Shown here piece by piece: positions 1 to 6,669 of a stretch of DNA of 7,150 nt; the first letter of the stretch is position 1; every line of letters begins with the position of its first letter. The position numbers and the translations under genes were made by a program. The notes under the pieces are model-generated. The model searched no databases. It was not told the origin of the DNA and saw only the letters and a program-made list of their open reading frames with translations. Source of the stretch: Candidatus Nitrosymbiomonas sp. (GTDB taxonomy: Bacteria; Sysuimicrobiota; Sysuimicrobiia; Sysuimicrobiales; Humicultoraceae); the NCBI GenBank assembly GCA_020724185.1, contig DYHL01000138.1, positions 1 to 7,150 on the forward strand, in the 5' to 3' direction.

Positions 1-31
1 TCTCTGGAAACAGCCTGGGTATCATGAGTGC

Positions 32-67
32 CCCCTACTTTGAGACAAGCCCCAAGTTTGAGACACT
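32..67. repeat. Two-copy 18-bp direct repeat, possible end of a mobile element
   Basis: Positions 32-47 and 50-65 match at 13 of 16 bases and share the 9-mer TTTGAGACA (39-47 and 57-65), giving an 18-bp period. On the minus strand the core reads TGTCTCAAA. Just to the left on the minus strand there is an ATG at 25-23, with a GGGGG tract about six bases upstream, that opens a frame running off the window edge after eight codons. Tandem short repeats just upstream of a start codon resemble the multi-repeat ends of IS21-type elements. That is inference, because too little sequence is visible to name an element. Confidence 0.45.
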
Positions 68-70
68 ACT

Positions 71-165
71 GCGCGCAGCACACCCGGGCGCGCAGCACAC
101 CCGGGCGCGCAACACATCCCGGGCGCGCAATACATCCGGGGCGCGCAATACATCCGGGGCGCGCC
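71..165. repeat. Tandem array of 17-18 bp GC-rich units
   Basis: Five consecutive units start at 71, 88, 105, 123 and 141, with a partial sixth at 159-165. Units 1 and 2 are identical (GCGCGCAGCACACCCGG). The later ones drift to GCGCGCAACACATCCCGG and GCGCGCAATACATCCGG, with an extra G between some units. Each unit begins with the palindrome GCGCGC. The array lies between the pilT stop codon (171) and the 18-bp repeat at the window edge. There are no spacers, so it is not a CRISPR array. The function is unknown; replication slippage is the simplest origin. Confidence 0.85.
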
Positions 166-170
166 GTCCG

Positions 171-1249
171 TCAGTAGGCGGCGGCTGCCAGGCCGTCGCG
201 GCCGCAGATCTGGGCCAGCTCCTGCGGGTTGCTCGAATGGGCCCTGGCGACCTCGTAGGCAACGAGGTGCTGTTTGACGAGTTGCCGGAGGGACTGGTTG
301 AGCGTCTGCATACCGTCCTTGATGCCCGACTGAATTGTGGAGGGGATCTGGTGGGTCTTACCCTCGCGGATCAGGTTGCGAATCGCCGGCGTTCCCACCA
401 TTACCTCCACCGCCGCTGTGCGGCCCTGCCCCTCTCGGCGCGGAAGCAGCGTCTGGGAGAGCACGCCCTCGATGGCCACCGATAGCTGCATCCGGACCTG
501 CGGCTGCTGGTGTGGTGGGAAGACGTCCACGATCCTGTCCACTGTCTGCGGGGCGTTGACCGTGTGCAGCGTGGCCAAGACTAGGTGCCCGGTTTCGGCC
601 GCGGTGATCGCGGTGGAGATCGTCTCGTGGTCCCTCATCTCGCCTATCAGAATCACGTCGGGATCCTGGCGGAGCACGTGGCGAAGGGCCTCGGTGAACG
701 AGTGCGTGTCGGCACCGACCTCGCGTTGGGTGATCAGGCACTTGTCGTCGTGGTGCAGGTACTCGATCGGATCCTCGATCGTCACGATGTGGCAGGACCG
801 AGTACGGTTGATGTGGTTGACCATCGCCGCCAGCGTGGTGGATTTGCCGCTCCCGGTCGGCCCGGTCACGAGCACGAGCCCCCGCGGAAGCGAGGCGAGG
901 TGCGTGAGGATCTTGGGGAGTCCCATTTGCTCAATCGTCGGCACCACCGCCGGGATCGTCCTGATCGCCGCGCCGACGCCACCCCGCTGCTTGTAGATGT
1001 TGACGCGGAGCGCGATACCCCAGGCAGACCGTAGGCCAGGTCCAGCTCCAGATGTCGGTGGAACTCCTCGAGCTGTGCGGGCGTGAGGATCTCGGAAACG
1101 AGGCCCAGGACCTTCTCGGACGAGAGACGCTCGTCGTGGATCGGCTCCAGCCGGCCGTCAATGCGCAGCGTCGGGGGAGTACCAGCCTTGACGTGCAGAT
1201 CCGACGCACCGCGCTCCACGACGGTGCGCAGAAGGGAATCCATGGTCAT
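171..1249 (-). pseudogene. pilT: Type IV pilus retraction ATPase PilT, broken by one frameshift
   Basis: PilT is a cytoplasmic hexameric ATPase that powers pilus retraction and twitching motility. The N-terminal frame starts at ATG 1249 (MTMDSLL; ATG 1243 also possible) and has the ASDLH motif near residue 15. The remaining frame carries Walker A (GPTGSGKST), the Asp box (TIEDPIEYLH), Walker B (DPDVILIGEMRD), the His box (GHLVLATLHTVNA) and the PilT-specific C-terminal AIRNLIRE. The two frames meet near 1005-1012. After LPGVSR the protein should continue RVNIYKQRGGVGAAI, which lies in the other frame, so one base appears to be missing: CGCTCCGCGTC where CGCTTCCGCGTC is expected. With that base restored the product is about 359 residues, normal for PilT. 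No other lesion is visible, so an assembly or sequencing error is as likely as a true mutation. No pilB or pilC is next to it. It follows the peptidase gene by 83 nt. Confidence 0.9.
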
Positions 1250-1332
1250 GCTAAAGCACCCCAGGGTGAAAAGGTTGGGAGAAGTTGAGATCGCAACAGC
1301 ACTGCATCGTTCATTCCCCTGGCGGCCCCACC

Positions 1333-2490
1333 CTAGACTTGTTCGGGGTGTTCGGACGGTCTCTGCAAGGACGCGGTGATCACGCGGTAGGCCATCTCGA
1401 GCGCCGGCCCAACCGGAGCGGTATCCACCTCCTCTTGCACCGTGTGGAGGTTTCGCCCCTGGCCGATCCCAAGGCAGACTGCTGGTGCCCCGTGGCTGAG
1501 CGGCACGTTGGCATCGGTGCTCCCCGACTGCCACTGGATCTCCACACCTGTTGCGGCGGCACTGGACTCCACCAGCCGGATCAGCCAGTGCTCCTCCGGG
1601 AGCCTTCCACCGGCCCGGTCGCCCACGAGCTCGAAATCGAGGGAGATCCCCGCCTCCGTCGCTGTGGCATCCGCGATCCGACGCACCTGGGACTCGATCT
1701 GCGTCAGGCCCTGCTGGCTCTCCGACCTCAGATCGAGCAGGCACGAGGCCTCGGCTGCGATGGTGTTCACGGAGGTCCCCCCTGAGATCACCCCCACGTT
1801 GTAGGTCGTGCGGTCGCCTGAGGGGAGTTCGATCTCCGTCAGTCCGGCGATCAGGCGGGCCAGGCCGTGGATCGCGCTGGGCCGCCCGAAGTCCTGCCAG
1901 GAGTGACCGCCAGGTCCCCGTGCGGTGATGCGGTAGCGCCTTGAGCCAATCCCTGCTGCCTCCACGGTATTGAAGGTTCCACCCTCCAGCACCACCCAGA
2001 CTCCTGCGCGCGAGCCGTGGCGGTCCCACAGCGCGCGCATCCCGCGCAGGTTCCCCAGGCCTTCCTCGCACACGTTGGCCGCGGCCACCAGCGTGCCCCT
2101 GGGGGCCAGCTCCCGCCTCAGGGCATCGGCCAGGTGCATCAGCGCCGCAACCCCCAGACTGTTGTCGCCTATGCCAGGGGCGGCCAGGACGCTGCCGCGG
2201 CGCTCCACGCGCGGCTGGACCTCCATGCCAAAAACAGTATCCAGGTGTGCGCTTACCACAACGGTGGCCAGTGAGGGATCACCGGGCATCTCCCAGATGA
2301 CGTTACCCGCATCGTCCACCTCTCCCTCGCCGAGCCCCAGACCGGCGCCGAGGCGGCGCACAAGCGCGGCACGCTCGCCCTCATGAAATGTAGGGGCGGG
2401 CACCTCACAGATTGCCACCGCGTCGTCGAGCACGGCCTGGCGTGCCTGCTCAAGCATCGCGATTCCCGCGGTCAGATCACCTGCGCGCAT
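1333..2490 (-). CDS. M20-family zinc metallopeptidase (PepT/CPG2-like)
   Basis: This 385-residue protein has the layout of M20 di-zinc peptidases, which trim di- and tripeptides or related amides. The family motifs are present: SAHLDT (His82 as zinc ligand, Asp84), GIGDN (Asp109, bridging ligand), CEEGLG (Glu142 as catalytic base, Glu143 as ligand), LEGG (Glu169 in the ligand position) and a late LHTVQEEVD (His349). The lid or dimerisation domain carries GPGGHSW with His196. There is no signal peptide, so it is probably cytosolic. The start at 2490 is favoured by GGAGG nine bases upstream, inside the end of the transporter gene, and the ATG overlaps the transporter's last codons by 14 nt. This suggests translational coupling. 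Exact substrate cannot be told from sequence; tripeptide aminopeptidase or a carboxypeptidase-type amidase are both possible. Confidence 0.9.
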   Translation of the reverse strand: MRAGDLTAGIAMLEQARQAVLDDAVAICEVPAPTFHEGERAALVRRLGAGLGLGEGEVDDAGNVIWEMPGDPSLATVVVSAHLDTVFGMEVQPRVERRGSVLAAPGIGDNSLGVAALMHLADALRRELAPRGTLVAAANVCEEGLGNLRGMRALWDRHGSRAGVWVVLEGGTFNTVEAAGIGSRRYRITARGPGGHSWQDFGRPSAIHGLARLIAGLTEIELPSGDRTTYNVGVISGGTSVNTIAAEASCLLDLRSESQQGLTQIESQVRRIADATATEAGISLDFELVGDRAGGRLPEEHWLIRLVESSAAATGVEIQWQSGSTDANVPLSHGAPAVCLGIGQGRNLHTVQEEVDTAPVGPALEMAYRVITASLQRPSEHPEQV

Positions 2491-3418
2491 CTGCGACTAC
2501 CTCCTCTGCGACTACCTCCATCCTGGCGAGCCACACGCCAAACAGCACCACGCTTCCCCCAAGAGTCTGCAGCGCGCCCAGGGGCTCCCCGAGGAGCGCC
2601 CAAGCCGAGATCAGCGCAACGACCGGAATCAGGTAGGAAAAGGCCGCGGTGCGCGCGCTGCCAAACGCCTGCACTGAGGTGTACCAGATCACGTAGCTGA
2701 TCACCACGGCAAAGACCGATGAAAAGGACAGCGCGGCCCACGAGCCCACGCTCACGCCTGGCCAGTTCACGCGGAGGAGATCCGGAATCGCCGAGGCGAG
2801 GATGACCGGCAGGCCGAGGACGAGCGTCACCGTGGTCAGCCGCAACGCCGACATCCTTGTCAGGAACGGCCGGGACAGCACCGTGTACGCCGCCCAGCAC
2901 AGCGAGGCGGAGAGGGTGAGAAGGTCACCAACTACAGAACCGCCCGCGGTAGGAAGACCGCCGCGGCCCCCAATCAGCGCGAACACGCCGACAAACGCAA
3001 TGACCAAGCCTGCCCACATGCGACGCGACGGCCGTTCGAGGCCCAGCGCCACACCGAGCACGCCCACGAACAGCGGCACCAGCGCCAGGATCAAGGACGA
3101 GTGGCCCGCGGTCGTTCGGGCAAGACCGGCCATGAAGAGCGTCTGGTAACCAGCGTGGCCCAGCAGACCCAGCAATGCGAGCCCGAGGAGGTCCGAGCGC
3201 GGGATGCGCTGCGGTCCTTCCAGCCGGCGGAGAACGGCCAGCAGCAGCACCGAGGCCCCGGCGAACCTCAAACCGTTGAAAGCAAACGGGGGCAGTTCGG
3301 CAAACGCGCCTTTCACAATCGGGAAGTTGAGCCCCCAGATTGTGACGAGCATGAGCATCGCGGCGTTGATGCGCTTCTGGCAGGGTAGACCAGCGCGCGT
3401 CGAGAACAGTCCGACCAT
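2477..3418 (-). CDS. EamA/DMT-family membrane transporter
   Basis: A very hydrophobic protein of 313 residues from the start at 3418 (MVGLFSTRAG), the size expected for a 10-helix drug/metabolite-type transporter built from two EamA repeats. The first repeat begins MLMLVTIWGLNFPIVKGAF and continues with LPPFAFNGLRFAGASVLLL. The second begins near DLLTLSASLCWAAYTVLSR and ends with FSYLIPVVALISAWALLGEPL, the pattern typical of EamA C-terminal halves. Substrates of this family are amino acids, metabolites or drugs and cannot be assigned here. The frame is open up to 3454, but that start would overlap the divergent DinB gene. ATG 3358 (MLMLVTIWG) is another possible start. It is co-oriented and overlapping with the M20 peptidase, so a peptide or amino-acid handling pair is a reasonable guess. 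Confidence 0.88.
   Translation of the reverse strand: MVGLFSTRAGLPCQKRINAAMLMLVTIWGLNFPIVKGAFAELPPFAFNGLRFAGASVLLLAVLRRLEGPQRIPRSDLLGLALLGLLGHAGYQTLFMAGLARTTAGHSSLILALVPLFVGVLGVALGLERPSRRMWAGLVIAFVGVFALIGGRGGLPTAGGSVVGDLLTLSASLCWAAYTVLSRPFLTRMSALRLTTVTLVLGLPVILASAIPDLLRVNWPGVSVGSWAALSFSSVFAVVISYVIWYTSVQAFGSARTAAFSYLIPVVALISAWALLGEPLGALQTLGGSVVLFGVWLARMEVVAEEVVADARR
2490..2519. repeat. Perfect 15-bp tandem duplication carrying the M20 ribosome-binding site
   Basis: Positions 2490-2504 and 2505-2519 are identical (plus strand TCTGCGACTACCTCC; minus strand GGAGGTAGTCGCAGA). The unit is five codons long, so the transporter C-terminus repeats as EVVAE-EVVAD without loss of frame. The unit holds GGAGG, so there are two Shine-Dalgarno sequences in a row. 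The one nearer the peptidase ATG is nine bases from it, and the other is 24 bases away. Confidence 0.9.
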
Positions 3419-3446
3419 ACGATATGTATACCATCCAGGAGGGCAG
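3400..3446. promoter_or_regulatory. Short divergent promoter region and DinB ribosome-binding site
   Basis: Only about 28 bp separate the two divergent starts. The stretch at 3417-3432 is AT-rich in a GC-rich setting (ATACGATATGTATACC). For the plus strand, TCGAGA (3400-3405) and TATGTA (3423-3428) are 17 bp apart but are weak matches. For the minus strand an extended -10 (TGGTATACA) sits so close to the transporter ATG that the transcript could be leaderless, and no good Shine-Dalgarno is seen there. AGGAGG at 3437-3442 is a strong ribosome-binding site for the DinB gene. The promoter calls are tentative. Confidence 0.35.
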
Positions 3447-3971
3447 ATGCGCATGCAACCCCACGCGTTCTACGAGTACCTCATGCAGGCCCGCAAGCGG
3501 CTCTTCGATTGGATACGGCCGCTGACCAAGGACCAGTACGAACGCGAGTTCCCCTTCGGATCCAAGACCATCCATGCAGCGCTGCTGCACATTGCCGGCG
3601 CCGAGTGGGCCTACTCCAACCGTCTCCAGGGACAGCAGGTTACGCCAGCCGACAGCCCCTACACGCCGGAGAAGGTGCGGTCGTTCGCCGAACTCGAGGC
3701 CTCCTGGTCTGCCATGGCCGAGCGAACCCGTGCCACACTGGCGCAGGTTTCCAATTGGGACGAGCCGGTGCAGTACCGCATCTACCCGCAAGGTCCCGGG
3801 ACCCCGGCGGTTCGCATCACCACGACCCGGGCCGGGGTGGCAGCGCAGCTCATCGTGCACGAGGTGCACCACCGCTCGCAGGTGATGTCCATGCTGAGGC
3901 AACTGGGCGTGGCGGCCCAGAACCTGGATTACTCTGCGTTGATGTTCGCCCGCGAGCAGGAACCCGCTTAG
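3447..3971 (+). CDS. DinB-fold (DinB/YfiT-like) putative metal-binding protein
   Basis: A 174-residue protein with the features of the DinB four-helix-bundle family, which includes metal-dependent thiol S-transferases and damage-induced proteins. The usual three-histidine metal site is present: His48 in ALLHIAGAEW (helix 2), and His138 and His142 in VHEVHHRSQ, the family's HxxxH. N-terminal AFYEYLMQARKRLFDWI and C-terminal MSMLRQLGV fit the bundle. No signal peptide is visible. The start at 3447 is four bases after AGGAGG, and ATG 3453 (ten bases after it) is equally possible. The stop at 3971 is three bases before the lipoprotein gene, so the two are probably co-transcribed. The reaction and substrate cannot be deduced; despite the family name, this is not the DinB DNA polymerase. 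Confidence 0.88.
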   Translation: MRMQPHAFYEYLMQARKRLFDWIRPLTKDQYEREFPFGSKTIHAALLHIAGAEWAYSNRLQGQQVTPADSPYTPEKVRSFAELEASWSAMAERTRATLAQVSNWDEPVQYRIYPQGPGTPAVRITTTRAGVAAQLIVHEVHHRSQVMSMLRQLGVAAQNLDYSALMFAREQEPA

Positions 3972-3974
3972 GCA

Positions 3975-4340
3975 ATGTGGCGCGCGCCGGTTCTGCTGGT
4001 CGTCGCTCTGGTGAGTGGCGGCTGCATGCTCATCGCGCCGCGGCCTGAGGTGCGCCCCGGCGCCTTCGCGGAGCGGACCGTGGTACTGCTGGTTGAGGGC
4101 ACTCCCGGGCTCGCGTTTGAAGGCTCCTACGGCACGCCTGCTCAGAGTACCTCTGCTCGCGGCACCGTCCCGGCGCAGTTCGTGATGAAGACGCGGGTGG
4201 GGGTGGCCGCGACGTTCACCAAAGCCGCTGCGGAGGGCGAACTCATCGTTAGGGTCCTGGTGAACGATCAGGAGGTGCTACGGCGCAGCACCTCCGCGCC
4301 GTTCGGCACCATCATCGTCACCCGGTCGTTCTCGCCGTAG
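3975..4340 (+). CDS. Small putative lipoprotein with an MmpS-like beta-rich domain
   Basis: A 121-residue protein that starts with a charged residue and a hydrophobic stretch (MWRAPVLLVVALVSGGC). Cys17 is placed as a lipidation site. The lipobox SGGC has Ser at -3 rather than the usual Leu, so it is a relaxed match. The mature part alternates hydrophobic and polar residues like a beta-sandwich. Its layout (VVLLVEGT, GLAFEGSYGT, VPAQFVMKTRVGVAATFT, LIVRVLVNDQEVLRRSTS) recalls the small MmpS-type domain found in secreted accessory proteins. I recognise that resemblance by eye only. It starts three bases after the DinB gene stop, and its own Shine-Dalgarno is weak, so translation may depend on the upstream gene. 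It is followed by the hairpin at 4380. Likely location is the outer face of the cytoplasmic membrane or the periplasm. Confidence 0.7.
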   Translation: MWRAPVLLVVALVSGGCMLIAPRPEVRPGAFAERTVVLLVEGTPGLAFEGSYGTPAQSTSARGTVPAQFVMKTRVGVAATFTKAAAEGELIVRVLVNDQEVLRRSTSAPFGTIIVTRSFSP

Positions 4341-4379
4341 CAGGGCTCTGCCCACCGCGCCCGGGTTGCCATTAATGCA

Positions 4380-4407
4380 TCGAGGGGAGGCTCTCGCCTC
4401 CCCTCGA
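4380..4407. terminator. Bidirectional hairpin terminator between the lipoprotein gene and the rRNA operon
   Basis: TCGAGGGGAGG and CCTCCCCTCGA form a perfect 11-bp stem around the 6-base loop CTCTCG. It sits 40 bp after the plus-strand lipoprotein stop and a few bases past the 3' end of the minus-strand 5S rRNA, where convergent transcripts must end. Neither side has a clear T-tract (TGCATTAATGG after it on the minus strand), so this is a strong hairpin but not a textbook intrinsic terminator. The rest of 4341-4379 shows nothing else. Confidence 0.7.
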
Positions 4408-4412
4408 CATTA

Positions 4413-4532
4413 CTCCCGGCGGCGACCTACTCTCCCACGCCGTCACCAGCGCAGTACCATCGGCCCAGGAGGGCTTTACGACCGTGTTCGGAATGGGAAC
4501 GGGTGTGGCCCCTCCGGCATCACCACCGGGAA
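4413..4532 (-). rRNA. rrf: 5S ribosomal RNA
   Basis: Read on the minus strand, this starts TCCCGGTGGTGATGCC, contains the conserved loop CCCATTCCGAACACGG and ends GAGAGTAGGTCGCCGCCGGGA. The 5' TCCCGG pairs with the 3' CCGGGA to form helix I. The length of about 120 nt is typical. It lies downstream of the 23S gene in the usual bacterial 16S-23S-5S order. End positions are good to a few bases. Confidence 0.95.
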
Positions 4533-4689
4533 TCCGCTACATCCCACCGCCAGCGCGGCCCGCGGCGGCGGGCAACACTGCCTGACCAGGTCTGAGAGTC
4601 GGACTACTGCACACGTGGGCCTTCGATCAACGGCCCCCAGACCGGTCACAGCATTGATACAGGCTCCATACAGCTACTCCTAGAACAGG
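4533..4689 (-). other. 23S-5S internal transcribed spacer
   Basis: About 157 bp lie between the 3' end of 23S and 5S. I see no tRNA. A stem of GGGCC and GGCCC with a 10-base loop is visible on the minus strand around 4612-4631. The 23S 3'-flanking processing stem should lie partly here, but its partner is upstream of the 23S 5' end, outside the window. Confidence 0.7.
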
Positions 4690-4949
<260 letters not shown>

Positions 4950-4979
<30 letters not shown>

Positions 4980-5600
4980 CAGTGTTGTTACTCCTCCAGA
5001 ATCTGGAGGGGGCAGGACATTTCTGCCTGCCTCTTCTGGTCGCCCAGAAGCTCGGACTATATCTTCGCCCCGTTCGGGCGTCTGGCGTATAGTCTCTGAG
5101 GGTTCCAGATGAGCAAGGATCTCTTCCAGCGGCCTTCGCCGCCCCACACCGCCTCGGTTCATCGAGTAGGCCAGCGTCACGATCTTGCGTAACCCAGAGA
5201 GATCGCGGTGCCTGCCATCTTCGATCATCGCGACGATCGTCGCGAACCGATCGAATTCGGCTCGCTTCGTCGTCCGGAGGGGATACCGTCGGAAGAACGG
5301 TATCACCTTCCCTACCAGGTCGGTGTGATTCCGCACCACCAGCACACAGGTTCTATCACGGAGACTTCCGGCATGATTCGGCTTGAGGTATCCACAGCCC
5401 AGAACGTCCCGGATCAGCGCCAACACATGCTGATTATCATCGTTCTGCGAGACGTGGAACTCAGGAACCACCTGCCACTTCAGCCGCGTGGTGGGGTTGC
5501 GTTGCACCGCCACGTGGAAGCTACCTTCTCCGTCAACGAAGCCTGCGACGTAGTGGCCGATCTGCTCATCCGGCCTTCCCTGCTGATCACCTGCACCCAT
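4950..5600 (-). CDS. LAGLIDADG homing endonuclease encoded in the gamma group I intron
   Basis: Single-motif LAGLIDADG enzymes act as homodimers that cut intronless alleles at the insertion site, so that the intron is copied in. The motif is HYVAGFVDGEGSF, with Glu25 as the likely metal-binding acid. It is followed by WQVVPEFHVSQ, IRDVLGCGYL, and KVIPFFRRYPLRTTKRAEFDRFA, and then IVTLAYSMNRGG, which matches the partner enzyme in the alpha intron. ATG 5600 is chosen because GGGAGG (5616-5611) lies ten bases upstream and the motif comes 16 residues later; the frame is open to 5681 but that part is intron core. The product is 216 residues. The recognisable domain ends near LAHLEP. The rest is encoded by the intron's P7-P3-P8-P9 region, and the frame crosses the 3' splice site exactly at a codon boundary. 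The last nine residues (SVPIHCGRR) and the stop are in the 23S exon, so a full-length protein can be made only from unspliced RNA or read-through of the precursor. Confidence 0.9.
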
Positions 5601-5713
5601 CGCATTGTCACCTCCCTGAACCCATCGGCACTTGGCCGTCGGTTTTCGGGGGTAGCGTGGGATTCCCAGGCTTCCCAGCAATTAGCCAGATTTATAGACA
5701 GCAGCGGTCACTT
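4980..5713 (-). ncRNA. Gamma group I intron in 23S rRNA after U2604 (E. coli numbering)
   Basis: A 734-nt intron. The 5' exon ends GACAGU, the intron begins AAGUGACC and ends with G, and the exon resumes UCGGUCCC, restoring the normal 23S sequence. P1: exon GACAGU (5719-5714) pairs with GCUGUC (5702-5697), with a U.G pair at the splice site and an 11-nt loop. P10: GACCG in that loop can pair with CGGUC of the 3' exon. P3: UCUGGC (5690-5685) with GCCAGA (5086-5081). P7: GACUAUA (5094-5088) with UAUAGUC (5061-5055), inside the S element AAGAUAUAGUCC. P8: CGCCC/GGGCG (5080-5066). Then come three hairpins: 5050-5033 (7 bp, GCGA tetraloop), 5031-5011 (6 bp) and 5009-4993 (7 bp). P4-P6 probably lie around 5640-5684 but are less clear. 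The endonuclease gene fills the stretch between P3-P4 and P7. Confidence 0.92.
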
Positions 5714-6365
<652 letters not shown>

Positions 6366-6649
6366 CACGCATCTCCCTGTCTCCAGGGGCGTAGACTATA
6401 CCTTTATCTCAACCCTGGGGTATCGCTTTCTACCCCCAGGTGAGATACCGGCGTATTGTGGCGCTCATAGATTTGGCGACGTTCGCCAGGGAGCGCCACC
6501 CCGGAGTCGAGCTCCGAAGTCGTTACGGGGCTAGCGGCTCATTCGCCGCAGCTTCCCTCGGTATTACCCTCGGCCGATGGCCGGTCGGGTTTCACCGATA
6601 TGAGCCGGTTTGCTCGCGGGATCGCTCCCGAGAGGGGCAAGGGGTACTT
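6366..6649 (-). ncRNA. Beta group I intron in 23S rRNA after U1951, without an ORF
   Basis: A 284-nt insert. The exon ends CGGGU, the intron begins AAGUACCCC and ends GCGUG, and the exon resumes AAGUUCCGACC; the terminal G and preceding exon U fit group I rules. P1: GGGU with GCCC (6638-6635), splice-site U.G pair and 11-nt loop; CUU next to it can form P10 with exon AAG. P2 hairpin 6634-6613. P3: ACCGGC (6609-6604) with GCCGGU (6452-6447). P4: UCGGU (6598-6594) with ACCGA (6562-6558). P5: ACCC/GGGU capped by CGGCC/GGCCG. The R-like AACGACU (6524-6518) can form GACU/AGUC of P7 with the S-like AAGGUAUAGUCU (6404-6393). Between R and P3' sit extra hairpins, including a 9-bp GUGGCGCUC/GAGCGCCAC stem, as in subgroup IA. 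P8 is a long stem at 6447-6405. P9 is CCCUG-GAGA-CAGGG (6388-6375). Short P7 is the weakest point. Confidence 0.85.
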
Positions 6650-6669
6650 ACCCGACAAGGAATTTCGCT
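6650..6669 (-). rRNA. 20-nt 23S rRNA micro-exon (E. coli about 1932-1951)
   Basis: AGCGAAATTCCTTGTCGGGT is identical to the near-universal 23S sequence and lies between the 3' end of the alpha intron and the 5' end of the beta intron. If the alpha intron is placed further upstream than 1931, the exon would extend to 6679 (TAAGGT plus CTCA), as discussed in the findings. Confidence 0.85.

Noticed and set aside
71..165. CRISPR-like array
   Set aside because: Units are only 17-18 bp and directly adjacent, with no spacers and no cas genes nearby.
171..947. Short PilT starting at MVPTIEQ (947)
   Set aside because: The homologous protein clearly continues upstream in the neighbouring frame, including ASDLH and the RVNIYKQ segment. 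947 is just the first alternative start after the frameshift.
24..996. Plus-strand frames opposite pilT
   Set aside because: They have repetitive or arginine-rich composition, no known motifs and complete overlap with PilT coding sequence.
866..2071. Long 401-codon minus-strand frame
   Set aside because: Only its last third (below 1249) is real PilT coding sequence. The upstream part is an arginine-rich shadow of the M20 peptidase gene.
3419..3454. EamA transporter start at 3454
   Set aside because: It would overlap the ribosome-binding site and start codon of the divergent DinB gene, and the added residues (MRICPPGWYTYR) do not look like a transporter N-terminus.
5601..5681. N-terminal extension of the gamma homing endonuclease up to 5681
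   Set aside because: That stretch is the intron's P3-P6 core, the first codon is a non-standard ATT, and a good ribosome-binding site precedes ATG 5600.
6366..6649. Simple RNase III-type intervening sequence rather than an intron
   Set aside because: The exon U / terminal G junction, P1, P3, P4-P5, S-like element and P9 hairpin fit a group I intron. Ordinary intervening sequences are a single long stem in other 23S helices.
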